A stretch of DNA of 11,315 nt from Syntrophorhabdaceae bacterium PtaU1.Bin034 (GCA_002067405.1 MVRP01000133.1:1-11315), one strand, 5' to 3'; shown: positions 1-6,682, numbered from the stretch's first letter. Notes: a model not told the origin generated them from the sequence alone. A program made the numbers and translations.

Positions 1-3
1 GCA

Positions 4-34
4 ATAAAAAAACCCGCTGGTTTCAACGGGTTTT
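4..34 (-). terminator. Intrinsic terminator of tRNA-Leu
   Basis: Read on the minus strand, AAAACCCG (27-34) pairs perfectly with CGGGTTTT (9-16) around a 10-nt loop, and the stem runs into a T-rich tail (complement of the A run at 6-12). It lies 35 bp downstream of the tRNA-Leu 3' end and is in the right orientation to end that transcript. Confidence 0.85.
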
Positions 35-68
35 GGACATCCTTGATTTTTATAAAATTATAACTTAA

Positions 69-153
69 TGCCTGGGACCGGGATCGAACCGGTACGGTGC
101 CAGGCACCGAGGGATTTTAAGTCCCTTGCGTCTACCTATTCCGCCACCCAGGC
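69..153 (-). tRNA. tRNA-Leu (anticodon UAA)
   Basis: This is an 85-nt type II tRNA on the minus strand. The acceptor stem GCCTGGG/CCCAGGC (147-153 with 70-76) is perfect and the discriminator base is A (69). The anticodon stem AGGGA/TCCCT encloses the loop CTTAAAA, which places the anticodon TAA at 117-119. The long variable arm (GGTGCC/GCACC) is typical of leucine tRNAs, and the T arm is ACCGG-TTCGATC-CCGGT. The 3' CCA is not encoded. The gene has its own promoter (161-189) and terminator (4-34), so it looks like a single-gene unit. Part of it is repeated at 981-1011. Confidence 0.97.
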
Positions 154-160
154 CTGCTTT

Positions 161-189
161 ATTTTATGCGGTTTTTCAGCTTCTGTCAA
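161..189 (-). promoter_or_regulatory. Sigma-70-type promoter of tRNA-Leu
   Basis: On the minus strand a perfect TTGACA -35 box (184-189) is followed after 17 bp by TAAAAT (161-166; 5 of 6 matches to TATAAT). The -10 box ends 7 nt before the mature tRNA 5' end, so the primary transcript would have almost no 5' leader. Confidence 0.85.
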
Positions 190-268
190 ACAAGCGTCTC
201 GCCTTTTATCCGCCACTTAGACTGGCCGCTTCTCCGAGAAAGCTGCGGCAGTGGATTTGAGACGGCCC

Positions 269-300
269 TTGCTTTCATGCCTATCATGGTATACTATACC
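269..300 (+). promoter_or_regulatory. Candidate promoter with palindromic operator for the TA module
   Basis: GGTATA-C-TATACC (288-300) is a perfect 13-bp palindrome that contains -10-like sequence. TTGCTT at 269-274 lies 17 bp upstream of TACTAT (292-297), giving a weak sigma-70-type promoter. A palindrome over the -10 region, just upstream of a gene pair that encodes a winged-helix antitoxin, fits autoregulation by that antitoxin. The palindrome is seen directly; its role as an operator is inference. Confidence 0.5.
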
Positions 301-322
301 TACAATAAAGGCTACCTTAGTC

Positions 323-584
323 ATGCATCAGAAGGTTACCAATGAGCATGGGAACACGGTCGAAATCAAGATATGGCGACTTATTGCGGCGAATCCGGAC
401 AAGCCCCACGGATACCGCTACTCCCTCGTCTGCATTGTGGATGGACAGCGTACCGTCGGCTACGATAACGGGGAGGGAAAGGGGGACCACCGGCACTACC
501 GGGGGAAAGAGGAATCACACCAATGAAAGCATTGACAGGCTTTTTGATGATTTCTACGCCGACATAAGGAGGTACACTACATGA
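323..584 (+). pseudogene. TumE-family toxin, frameshifted
   Basis: The translated sequence matches the TumE (toxin of TumE/TumA type II modules) pattern as I know it: a VEIKIWR strand, HGYRYSLV, the signature VGYDNGEGKGDHRHY, then GKEE, and a C-terminal helix SIDRLFDDF. The first part (323-526) and the last part (to 584) are in different frames. The frame continuing past GKEE (codon ending 514) stops at TGA 524-526, while SIDRLFDDF resumes one frame over at 528, so there is a net shift of -2 or +1 between 515 and 527. Similarity also seems to extend upstream of the first ATG (323): the in-frame codons after an ATA at 305 read KATLVMH, much like the usual family N-terminus, so the original start may be lost too. 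No good Shine-Dalgarno precedes 323. The second frame ends at TGA 582-584 inside the ATGA of the antitoxin start, so the ancestral pair was translationally coupled. A sequencing error or programmed frameshift is the alternative. Confidence 0.7.
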
Positions 585-946
585 GAATCAAAAAAGTGAA
601 GATCGGCATACAGTCGGTCGAGGATACGCTGAACGATGCCAAAGCGGCCATGAAGAACATCGAACGGGGGGAGACAATACAAAAGAGTACGGGCGTCTAT
701 TTCACGAGCCTTGAGGCATTCAGAAAAGTGCTTACACCGAAGAGATTGGAACTCCTTCGTGTGATCAAAAACAAAGCGCCGGAATCACTCCGGGAACTCG
801 CCGAATTTGCAGGAAGGGATGTGAAGAACGTTTCCGATGACGTAAAGTACCTGGAACAGGTGGGGTTGATCGAGCGGAGAGGGACAGGGAGGGCAACCAA
901 ACCGACCTTCGACTATGACACGATAGCCCTGGAAATTGCGATCTGA
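581..946 (+). CDS. TumA/HVO_A0114-type winged-helix antitoxin
   Basis: This 121-residue protein has the layout of the HVO_A0114-like putative antitoxins that pair with TumE toxins. A charged N-terminal segment (about 1-45, IQSVEDTLNDAKAAMKNIERGE) is followed by YFTSLEAFRKVLTPKRLELL and a MarR/ArsR-like winged helix at about 55-105, with recognition-helix region RELAEFAGRDVKNVSDDVKYLE and wing RRGTGR. It should bind and neutralise the toxin and repress the module by binding DNA. The ATG at 581 has a strong AAGGAGG (566-572) 8 nt upstream and overlaps the stop of the broken toxin frame. The gene shows no lesion, so it may be an orphan antitoxin. Family assignment is from remembered sequence pattern; the function is inferred. 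Confidence 0.85.
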   Translation: MRIKKVKIGIQSVEDTLNDAKAAMKNIERGETIQKSTGVYFTSLEAFRKVLTPKRLELLRVIKNKAPESLRELAEFAGRDVKNVSDDVKYLEQVGLIERRGTGRATKPTFDYDTIALEIAI

Positions 947-980
947 CTACTTCTGCTAAGTCAGCAATGATTTTCTTGGA

Positions 981-1011
981 ATTTTAAGTCCCTTGCGTCT
1001 GCCTATTCCGC
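981..1011 (-). repeat. Partial tRNA-Leu copy (possible att scar)
   Basis: These 31 bp match 114-144 of the tRNA-Leu gene in the same orientation with one mismatch (G1001 versus A134). The copy covers the D arm through the anticodon loop and includes the TAA anticodon. Neither the acceptor stem nor the T arm is present, so it cannot be a working tRNA. It ends two bases before the yqeC stop codon and, with the real tRNA, brackets the toxin-antitoxin segment. Direct repeats of an anticodon-loop region are common at tyrosine-recombinase attachment sites, but no integrase is visible here. Confidence 0.8.
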
Positions 1012-1012
1012 G

Positions 1013-1738
1013 TTAGCCTAGACGTACCGTGTTGCAGAAGATTCCATGCCGTACGCTCCCGACGACCACGGGGACGTCCCCGGCCTTCTCCGAAACGGCG
1101 CGGGCGAGCGGAAGAACCTTCTCCCTTTCGTGGCACGCATCATACTTGTTCAGGAAAACGGCGCACTTCGCTTTGTCCACCCCCTTCATGAGAGCGTCTT
1201 CACCAAAGAGCCTCACAAAGATATCCGCAGTCACCCGCATGTCGGGCACTATCCCTGTGGCTTTTAATAAAAGCTCCCAGCGGAAGACCTTTTCTCTGAC
1301 CTGGCCCGAAAGACCGTCAAGGCCGGCCACGACCACTATCCTGTCTGAAAAGGAGGGGATTATCGGCTCGTACGATGCGGGATACTTGAGGGGCTGCCCT
1401 TTGGCGCCGTCAGCTTCGATCAGCACCAAATCGTAATGGGCGGCGATGGCCTTTATCTCGTCTTCGTCGAGCCCTGTCAGTTTTTCATTCTCTACCGATT
1501 TGCCCACCCTGATGAAATCACCGCCGCTGCCGCCCGGTATCTTTTGTCGATCGAGCCTTATGCACGGCTCTTTCGCCCGTATCTTGGTGGTGGTGGTGAT
1601 CACCACCCGCTTTCCTTTTTCAAGGGCCTGGCCGGCCAGGAATTCGGCAAGGGAGGTTTTCCCTCCACCGCCCACAAAGCTTATATACTTACCGTTGACG
1701 ACAGAGAGGAGCGGATCAATCTTCTGTGTATACCACAT
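1013..1738 (-). CDS. yqeC: YqeC-like selenium-dependent hydroxylase accessory protein
   Basis: This 241-residue protein resembles YqeC, a putative accessory protein for selenium-dependent molybdenum hydroxylases. The N-terminal P-loop GGGGKTS (23-29) is followed by a VVITTTTKI strand at about 45-53. Further on are LVLIEADGAKGQPLKYP, a Walker-B-like acidic segment with an invariant-looking ADGAKG, then VVVAGLDGL, and an NKYD nucleotide-specificity-like motif. Its length is usual for the family. It is the last gene of a tightly packed minus-strand operon and overlaps the preceding gene by 23 bp. The ATG at 1738 has no clear Shine-Dalgarno, consistent with translational coupling. The stop (1013-1015) lies directly beside the tRNA fragment. 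No hydroxylase or selenium genes are visible in the window, so the link to that pathway comes from the family alone. Confidence 0.8.
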   Translation of the reverse strand: MWYTQKIDPLLSVVNGKYISFVGGGGKTSLAEFLAGQALEKGKRVVITTTTKIRAKEPCIRLDRQKIPGGSGGDFIRVGKSVENEKLTGLDEDEIKAIAAHYDLVLIEADGAKGQPLKYPASYEPIIPSFSDRIVVVAGLDGLSGQVREKVFRWELLLKATGIVPDMRVTADIFVRLFGEDALMKGVDKAKCAVFLNKYDACHEREKVLPLARAVSEKAGDVPVVVGSVRHGIFCNTVRLG

Positions 1739-1967
1739 GGGGGAGACTCTTGATGCGCCTGATGATGGTCATCACGGTCGGCTCGTCCTTTTCCTCGACA
1801 AAAAAGGAGGCGTAACCTTTTTGAAGAATAAAGAGGCCGTCGTATGCGGTGTCCTTGTGTTCTTTTACCACGTATTGAATACCCTCTCTGTCGAGAGCGC
1901 CCTTGATCATGTCCGTCTCAAAGATGCTCTCGGCCGTATGGGCTTTTATCCACCTACTTGAAGTCAT
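1716..1967 (-). CDS. DUF2007-like small protein
   Basis: This 83-residue protein begins MTSSRWIKAHTAESIFETDMIKGALDREGI and continues through a glycine-containing turn to a FFVEEKDEPTVMTIIRRI segment. That is the beta-alpha-beta arrangement of DUF2007 (PII/ferredoxin-like small domain, suggested to be signal-transducing, function unknown). The ATG at 1967 is chosen because GAGAGG stands immediately upstream and the conserved-looking region starts at once. A GTG at 1988 would add seven residues. It overlaps the lipoprotein gene upstream (14 bp) and yqeC downstream (23 bp), so it is translated as part of the operon. There is no signal peptide or membrane segment, so it is probably cytoplasmic. 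Confidence 0.65.
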   Translation of the reverse strand: MTSSRWIKAHTAESIFETDMIKGALDREGIQYVVKEHKDTAYDGLFILQKGYASFFVEEKDEPTVMTIIRRIKSLPHVVYTED

Positions 1968-2427
1968 TTCCTCTCGACTGTCCCACACCCGGCGAAACCG
2001 CCCTGTCTACCGGTCCTACCCAAATCTCGACCTGCGTGGTAAAGGCGTCTCTTGCCATCCTGATATTGGAAGCCCGGTCGTCTTTAAGGAAATTCAAAAT
2101 GACATCGCCGTACTTGTAACTGTTTGAAAACCTCCAGCCGTTCTTGATCATGTTCACCTTGAAATAGTTCTCCAGCGAACCCATCTCAACGTTACCGTTC
2201 AATACGAGCACGCCCGCCTTGACCGTCGGCGTCTCGTAAATGAAACTCTTTTCGCGGACGAAAGCCAGTTCCTTGGGGACAGGAATATCAGGGAACGTGT
2301 AGTACGCGACGTTCGGAGCTTCAGGCCCTGATTTGGGCGTTTCTTCCTTTCCTGTCCACTTTTGCACTGAAGAACATCCGGACACGAACATCAGAACGGC
2401 TACAAACAGAATGACTCCCTTCTTCAT
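1954..2427 (-). CDS. Putative outer-membrane lipoprotein of unknown function
   Basis: The 157-residue product starts with a short positively charged, hydrophobic signal (MKKGVILFVAVLMF) and a lipobox VSGC with the lipidated cysteine at 18. Ser at +2 suggests sorting to the outer membrane. After a proline/charged linker comes a conserved-looking domain with PDIPVPKEL, SFIYETP, KAGVLVLNGNVEMGSLENYF and MIKNGWRF. I recognise this as the kind of small lipoprotein found in Deltaproteobacteria but cannot name the family. The start is well supported: GGGAGG lies 5 nt upstream and the ATG overlaps the folE2 stop in ATGA (2424-2427). Its presence inside a pterin operon is unexplained. Confidence 0.75.
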   Translation of the reverse strand: MKKGVILFVAVLMFVSGCSSVQKWTGKEETPKSGPEAPNVAYYTFPDIPVPKELAFVREKSFIYETPTVKAGVLVLNGNVEMGSLENYFKVNMIKNGWRFSNSYKYGDVILNFLKDDRASNIRMARDAFTTQVEIWVGPVDRAVSPGVGQSRGNDFK

Positions 2428-3215
2428 GCGTTTCCTCCCTCGTTTTTTCTCTCCAGAAATGCGTAAGCGCTGTGATTATGGATGCTTTCGAAATTCTCCG
2501 CCTCTATGACAAAGTAGGTTATGTTCGGCTCGTTACCCAGTTTTTCCGCCACGTCCCGCACCACATCCTCGACGAACTTCGGGTTCTGGAACGCCTTTTC
2601 CGTGACGAACTTTTCATCCTGTCTCTTGAGAACCGAGTAGATGTCGCAGCTCGAACAATCCTCGATGGTCGCAATGAGGTCCTCTATCCAGAAGAAACGC
2701 TTGAACCGCACGCCCACGGTCACGATACCCCTCTGGTTGTGAGCACCCCAATCGCTTATCTCTTTTGAGCAGGGGCAGAGTGTGGTGATGGGGACCGATA
2801 CGGAAACCGTGAATTCCTTCATACTGTTGGAGTTATCCATATGCCCGATAAGGGCGCAATTGTATTCGAGGTATCCCTGAGTACCCGATACGGGCGCGTC
2901 TTTCCGGATAAAGTAGGGAAAGCGCACTTCCATGTGGGCGGATTCGGCGTTCAGCCTTTCCTTCATTTCGCTGAGGATTATCGGGAAATCCTTCATGTTG
3001 ATCATATTCTTGTGCTGGTGGAGGATCTCCACGAACCTGCTCATGTGGGTGCCTTTATAGTCTCTGGGCAGGCTCACGTACATGCTGATGTCCGCAATCG
3101 TGTGCTGGGTGCCGTTCGCCTTGTCGAGCACGATAATGGGGTACTTGACGTTCTTGACGCCCACCTTGTCGATATCGATGTTGCGTGGATCGTACATGTT
3201 TTGGACGTCTTTCAC
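2424..3215 (-). CDS. folE2: GTP cyclohydrolase FolE2 (type IB)
   Basis: The 263-residue protein is a full-length GCYH-IB enzyme, which hydrolyses GTP to 7,8-dihydroneopterin triphosphate, the first step of folate and queuosine precursor synthesis. Diagnostic segments are GTHMSRF (55-61), LCPCSKEIS with Cys147 and Cys149, GAHNQRG (157-163, His159), and the C-terminal FVIEAENFESIHNHSAYA. FolE2 can use metals other than zinc, unlike FolE (family knowledge). The chosen start is GTG at 3215 with GGGGAG 5-6 nt upstream; it overlaps the queD stop in GTGA (3212-3215). An ATG six codons further in is less likely because of this coupling. QueD, encoded just upstream, uses the product. Confidence 0.95.
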   Translation of the reverse strand: MKDVQNMYDPRNIDIDKVGVKNVKYPIIVLDKANGTQHTIADISMYVSLPRDYKGTHMSRFVEILHQHKNMINMKDFPIILSEMKERLNAESAHMEVRFPYFIRKDAPVSGTQGYLEYNCALIGHMDNSNSMKEFTVSVSVPITTLCPCSKEISDWGAHNQRGIVTVGVRFKRFFWIEDLIATIEDCSSCDIYSVLKRQDEKFVTEKAFQNPKFVEDVVRDVAEKLGNEPNITYFVIEAENFESIHNHSAYAFLERKNEGGNA

Positions 3216-3586
3216 CGTGGCTCCCCGTAGGCGGCATATGCGTTATCCGACTCCCACACCCGCACCTCGCTCACCGTGACACCGTCCTTCTTCACCATGT
3301 CTTTCAACCGGTCGTGGATATAGAGGGCGAGATACTCCGACGAGCTTGCCCTTTCTTTGAAGAACGGGATGTCGTTCAGGTACTTGTGATCGAGATCGGA
3401 AACGATTTCCCGGAGGTATGCCTTGAGAACGGTGAAATCGAGGAGCATTCCTTCCCTGCCGACCTTGTCCCCCTTGAAGAGCGCCTCCACCCTGAAATTG
3501 TGGCCATGCAGCTCTTCGCACTTTCCTTCGTACAAATCAAGCTTGTGGGCCGCTGCAAAGGTTTCTCTTACAAAGAGGGTGAACAT
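3212..3586 (-). CDS. queD: QueD/PTPS family: 6-carboxytetrahydropterin synthase
   Basis: This 124-residue tunnel-fold enzyme (COG0720) converts dihydroneopterin triphosphate to 6-carboxytetrahydropterin in queuosine synthesis. The zinc ligands are His14 (AAHK) and His27/His29 (HGHN); Cys23 is the catalytic cysteine position. LDHKYLND and VRVWES carry the remaining conserved catalytic-site residues. The motif around the cysteine is CEELHGH, which contains both the QueD-type Cys and a Glu spaced as in folate-type PTPS-III, so a dual role is possible. The start at 3586 is chosen because MFTLFVRETF matches the usual N-terminus and a promoter ends 7 nt upstream; the open frame running further upstream to 3664 would pass through that promoter. 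There is no Shine-Dalgarno, as expected for a leaderless mRNA. It is the first gene of the five-gene operon. Confidence 0.92.
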   Translation of the reverse strand: MFTLFVRETFAAAHKLDLYEGKCEELHGHNFRVEALFKGDKVGREGMLLDFTVLKAYLREIVSDLDHKYLNDIPFFKERASSSEYLALYIHDRLKDMVKKDGVTVSEVRVWESDNAYAAYGEPR

Positions 3587-3593
3587 TGGCAAT

Positions 3594-3622
3594 AATCTAT
3601 ATTTTGGGGCACTTATTGTCAA
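3594..3622 (-). promoter_or_regulatory. Promoter of the queD-folE2-yqeC operon, probably leaderless
   Basis: On the minus strand TTGACA (3617-3622) is a perfect -35 box, and TAGATT (3594-3599) follows after exactly 17 bp. Seven nucleotides separate the -10 box from the A of the queD ATG (3586), so transcription should start at or next to the start codon. The missing Shine-Dalgarno agrees with this. Confidence 0.75.
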
Positions 3623-3677
3623 CATGAATGGAAAGGGCGGGGTGGGACCTGTGCGGCCGGCCACATTGATTACCCCA

Positions 3678-3707
3678 TAGACAACCTGCCTCCCGGGCTA
3701 TTATACT
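3678..3707 (+). promoter_or_regulatory. Candidate promoter of copA
   Basis: TAGACA (3678-3683; 5 of 6) and TATACT (3702-3707; 5 of 6) are separated by 18 bp and lie 36 bp upstream of the copA start. Copper-responsive CueR promoters usually have a 19-bp spacer with a clear dyad between the boxes. I see only a faint ACCTGCC half-site there, so the type of copper regulation is not evident. Confidence 0.6.
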
Positions 3708-3743
3708 GTTAACGTTGTCGGTTTCCGGTAAAAGGAGGATGTC

Positions 3744-6197
3744 GTGGAAGCCAGAAGGACAGAGGCAGAGATCAAGGTTGCAGGCATGACGTGCGTCATG
3801 TGTGTGAAATCGGTCGAGAACTCGCTCAGGCAACTGCAGGGGGTCTCGGAAGCCCGGGTCAACCTGGGGAAAGAGACGGCGACGGTAGAGTACGACCCTG
3901 AAAGGCTGGGTCTTGCCGACCTGGAGAAGGCGATCGTTGATGCCGGCTACCAGGTCATCGATGAAAAGACTGCCATAAAGGTCGGCGGCATGACGTGCGT
4001 CATGTGCAAGAAGGCCATCGAAGAGAGCCTCGGCCGCCTCCCCGGCATCGTTGAGGCAAACGTGAACCTGGCCGCCGAAAAGGTGTATGTCACCTACAAC
4101 CCCCGTCTCAGTCAACCGGCCGACATGAGAAGGGCCATTGAGGACGCGGGCTACCAGTATCTGGGGGTCGAAGGGGAATTGGGCGAGGGCGAGGAGGAGA
4201 AGGTCCGGGCGCGCGAGCTTGCTGCGCGGCGGAAACGGGTCCTCGTCGGTTTTGCTCTCGGCATCCCGCTCATGATCCTCATGTACCTGCCGGTAGATTT
4301 CCACCACTCCGATCTTGCCTACCTGTTGCTCGTCGTGTCGACCCCCGTCTTCCTCTACGTGAGCTATCCCATTTTCCAGGCAGCGTGGCGCGCGCTCAGG
4401 AACAGGAACCTCAACATGGACGTCATGTACGCAATGGGCATCGGCGTTTCCTTTGCGGCAAGCGTCCTCGGCACTTTCCGGCTGATCCTTTCCCGCGATT
4501 TCATGTTCTACGAGAGCGCCATTTTGCTCGCCGCCTTCCTTTCCATGGGGCGATACCTGGAAGCGAAGGCCAAGGGAAGGACAGGCGCTGCAATAAAAAG
4601 GCTCATGGGCCTCCAGCCCCGGACAGCAGTCATAATAACGGGGGGTGTCGAGAAGGAAATTCCTGTAGAGGATGTTCAGGCAGGCGATGTACTCCTCGTG
4701 AGGCCGGGCGAAAGGATCCCCGTAGACGGGGAGGTCGTGGACGGCCAGAGCTACGTGGACGAATCGATGATAACGGGGGAACCCATGCCTGTCCAGAAGC
4801 AGAAAGGGGACAGCGTGGTAGGGGGAACGCTCAATCAGAACAGCGTGCTGCGGTTTACTGCGACGAAAGTCGGCAGGGAAACGGTGCTTGCCCAGATCGT
4901 ACGCCTCGTGGAAGAGGCACAGGGATCGAAGCCTCCTGTCCAGCGTCTGGCAGATACCGTGGTGAGCTATTTCATCCCGGTAGTGCTCGGCATCGCGATT
5001 TGCGTGTTCCTGATCTGGTACCTGGTTGTAGGGAATTCACTCCTTTTTGCCCTCACGGCCCTTATTTCAGTGCTCGTGATCGCGTGCCCGTGCGCGCTCG
5101 GCCTGGCAACCCCTACTGCCGTCACGGTAGGGCTCGGCCGCGGGGCGGAACTGGGTATCCTCATCAAGAGCGGAGAGGCGCTTGAAGTCTCTCAGAAGGT
5201 CAGCGTCGTGGCCTTGGACAAGACCGGCACTCTTACGCTCGGCAGGCCTGAAGTGACGGATGTGATCCCGGTCGGTGCCGATGCGGGAACACTTCTGCAG
5301 GTTGCCGGCGGCCTTGAAAAGAACTCCCAGCATCCCCTGGCAAAGGCAATAGTAAGAAGGGCCCGGGTAGAGGGAACGGAACCGGCTGACAGTATGAACT
5401 TCAATACCCTTGGAGGCAAGGGGGTCACCGGTGAAGTGGGCGGCCGGGAGGTGATCATCGGTAACAGGCTGCTCTTTGAAGAGAAGAACATTCCTTATCC
5501 GGAAGCGATCGGCCGGCAGATAAGCACGCTTGAGAGCCAGGGCAAAACAGTAGTGATTGTCGCTTCCGGAGGGGCGGTCCTCGGCGCCCTTGCCATTGCC
5601 GATGTGCTCAAAGAGACCACGCCGGAAGCGATCCGTCGATTCAAGCAGATGGGGCTCCGCGTGATCATGATCACCGGAGACAATGCGAGAACAGCGCAGG
5701 CGGTCGCCGAACAGGCGGGTATCGATGAGGTGATCTCCGAAGTACTGCCCCAGGACAAAGCAGACGAGATCAAGAAGCTGCAGGAATCGGGAGGGATAGT
5801 GGCCTTCGTAGGTGACGGCATCAACGACGCGCCGGCCCTTGCCCGCGCAGACGTGGGGATCGCCATAGGGAGCGGCACGGATGTGGCCATCGAGAGCGGC
5901 GACATCGTGCTCATAAAGGACGACCTCATGGATGCAGTCGCCGGCCTTCAGCTCGCAAGAAAAGTAATGACGCGCATCAAGCAGAATATATTCTGGGCCT
6001 TTGCTTACAACCTCGCCCTCATCCCCGTGGCTTCCGGAGCCCTCTACCCGTTCTTCCATTTGACCCTCAAGCCTGAATGGGCCGGTCTTGCCATGGCAAT
6101 GAGCTCAGTCACGGTGGTCACCCTTTCCCTGACCCTGAAGAGATATCATCCGCCTGCGGAAAGAACATTGGAAACCTCAGGGGCAGCGGCCGGGTAA
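3744..6197 (+). CDS. copA: Cu+-exporting P1B-1-type ATPase CopA
   Basis: This 817-residue inner-membrane pump moves Cu+ out of the cytoplasm at the cost of ATP. Two N-terminal heavy-metal domains carry GMTCVMC at 14-20 and 82-88. Eight membrane segments are expected. Catalytic motifs are in order: TGE (344-346) in the actuator, CPC (448-450) in the membrane metal site, DKTGT with phosphorylated Asp492, the HP motif (530-531) and GDGINDAP from 690. The final MAMSS (784-788) and the AYN before it are the Cu+-specific ligands of P1B-1 pumps. Start: GTG at 3744 with AAAGGAGG (3731-3738) 5 nt upstream; the ATG at 3739 is out of frame. The gene is transcribed divergently from queD and followed after 66 bp by a ferritin-like gene. 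Having the same CVMC in both metal domains, rather than the commoner CxAC, is a minor peculiarity. Confidence 0.97.
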   Translation: MEARRTEAEIKVAGMTCVMCVKSVENSLRQLQGVSEARVNLGKETATVEYDPERLGLADLEKAIVDAGYQVIDEKTAIKVGGMTCVMCKKAIEESLGRLPGIVEANVNLAAEKVYVTYNPRLSQPADMRRAIEDAGYQYLGVEGELGEGEEEKVRARELAARRKRVLVGFALGIPLMILMYLPVDFHHSDLAYLLLVVSTPVFLYVSYPIFQAAWRALRNRNLNMDVMYAMGIGVSFAASVLGTFRLILSRDFMFYESAILLAAFLSMGRYLEAKAKGRTGAAIKRLMGLQPRTAVIITGGVEKEIPVEDVQAGDVLLVRPGERIPVDGEVVDGQSYVDESMITGEPMPVQKQKGDSVVGGTLNQNSVLRFTATKVGRETVLAQIVRLVEEAQGSKPPVQRLADTVVSYFIPVVLGIAICVFLIWYLVVGNSLLFALTALISVLVIACPCALGLATPTAVTVGLGRGAELGILIKSGEALEVSQKVSVVALDKTGTLTLGRPEVTDVIPVGADAGTLLQVAGGLEKNSQHPLAKAIVRRARVEGTEPADSMNFNTLGGKGVTGEVGGREVIIGNRLLFEEKNIPYPEAIGRQISTLESQGKTVVIVASGGAVLGALAIADVLKETTPEAIRRFKQMGLRVIMITGDNARTAQAVAEQAGIDEVISEVLPQDKADEIKKLQESGGIVAFVGDGINDAPALARADVGIAIGSGTDVAIESGDIVLIKDDLMDAVAGLQLARKVMTRIKQNIFWAFAYNLALIPVASGALYPFFHLTLKPEWAGLAMAMSSVTVVTLSLTLKRYHPPAERTLETSGAAAG

Positions 6198-6263
6198 TCC
6201 CTGATAAGCGCCCGTGCGGGAATTACAATACTCGTATCATAATTCATAATAAGGAGGTTTCGT

Positions 6264-6581
6264 ATGCCGGACTTTGGGAACGCTTTTTCCGGACTTGCTT
6301 CCGGCCGCAAACTCACGCACTCCGAGCTGGTTCGCGCCATCCGCTTCATGATCGCCGCAGAATATGAGGCAGTACAGCTCTATATGCAGTTGGCCGAGTC
6401 GATCGATAATCCGCTGGCCAAAGCGGTGCTGGAGGATATCTCCATCGAGGAGCTCGAACACGCAGGAGAATTCCTGAGGGTACTGAGGGAGCTTTCGCCG
6501 GACGAGGAAACACACTATGCCGATGGGGCCCGGGAAGTGGAGGAGATCATGGAGAAGCTGAGGATCGCGCCCCGAGCGTAG
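6264..6581 (+). CDS. Short ferritin-like protein (encapsulated-ferritin type)
   Basis: The 105-residue protein has two long helices with half-ferritin ligands: Glu33 and Tyr40 in IAAEYEAVQLYMQ, and Glu63/His66 in SIEELEH. The layout (LTHSELVRAIRFMIAAEYEAVQLY, a short loop with IDNP, AVLEDISIEELEHAGEFLRVL, then DEE and an acidic tail) closely resembles the ferritin domain linked to encapsulins in Thermotoga and Pyrococcus, which dimerises to make a ferroxidase site. No encapsulin gene lies in the window, and the C-terminus (EKLRIAPRA) has no obvious GSL-type cargo peptide, so it may act alone. AAGGAGG (6251-6257) precedes the ATG by 6 nt. Proximity to copA suggests metal homeostasis or oxidative-stress protection, but I see no proof of co-regulation. 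Confidence 0.8.
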   Translation: MPDFGNAFSGLASGRKLTHSELVRAIRFMIAAEYEAVQLYMQLAESIDNPLAKAVLEDISIEELEHAGEFLRVLRELSPDEETHYADGAREVEEIMEKLRIAPRA

Positions 6582-6639
6582 CCGCGAAGCGCAGGCGGCC
6601 GGAAGAACGGCATTAACCGGCCGGTTCTGCGGCTGCCTG
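6581..6639 (+). other. GC-rich structured intergenic segment
   Basis: Several nested inverted repeats lie just after the ferritin-like gene. GCCGC (6581-6585) can pair with GCGGC (6629-6633), and GGCCGG (6597-6602) with CCGGCC (6617-6622). AACCGGCCGGTT (6615-6626) is itself a 12-bp palindrome. The only T run (6664-6668) is too far downstream for a standard intrinsic terminator. It may attenuate or end the copA-side transcript, but this is weak. Confidence 0.35.
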
Positions 6640-6647
6640 AACAACCA

Positions 6648-6677
6648 TTGTAAATCGCTTCTCTTTTTGGTTAAACT
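6648..6677 (+). promoter_or_regulatory. Candidate promoter of DUF3786/REC-LpxC pair
   Basis: TTGTAA (6648-6653) and TAAACT (6672-6677), each 4 of 6 matches to consensus, are 18 bp apart. The ATG at 6683 lies 5 nt after the -10 box and has no Shine-Dalgarno, so the transcript may again be leaderless. Confidence 0.4.
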
Positions 6678-6682
6678 AAGAC

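Noticed and set aside
981..1011. A second functional tRNA-Leu
   Set aside because: Acceptor stem, variable arm and T arm are missing; only the D-to-anticodon portion is present.
3587..3664. N-terminal extension of QueD by 26 residues
   Set aside because: The extra codons cover the TTGACA/TAGATT promoter, the added sequence is unlike the family, and the family N-terminus begins at 3586.
3650..3665. TGTG...CACA palindrome between queD and copA
   Set aside because: TGTG/CACA and the inner GGCCGGCC have different centres, so no coherent dyad exists.
3684..3701. CueR-type operator between the copA promoter boxes
   Set aside because: The spacer is 18 bp rather than 19 and only a faint half-site is present, not a dyad.
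4385..5185. Second long plus-strand frame inside copA
   Set aside because: Arg/Gly/Pro-rich translation without a domain, out of frame with CopA; coding shadow.
5067..6059. Long minus-strand open frame inside copA
   Set aside because: It is antisense to a well-supported CopA sequence and its translation is compositionally biased, without a domain; a shadow of high-GC codon usage.
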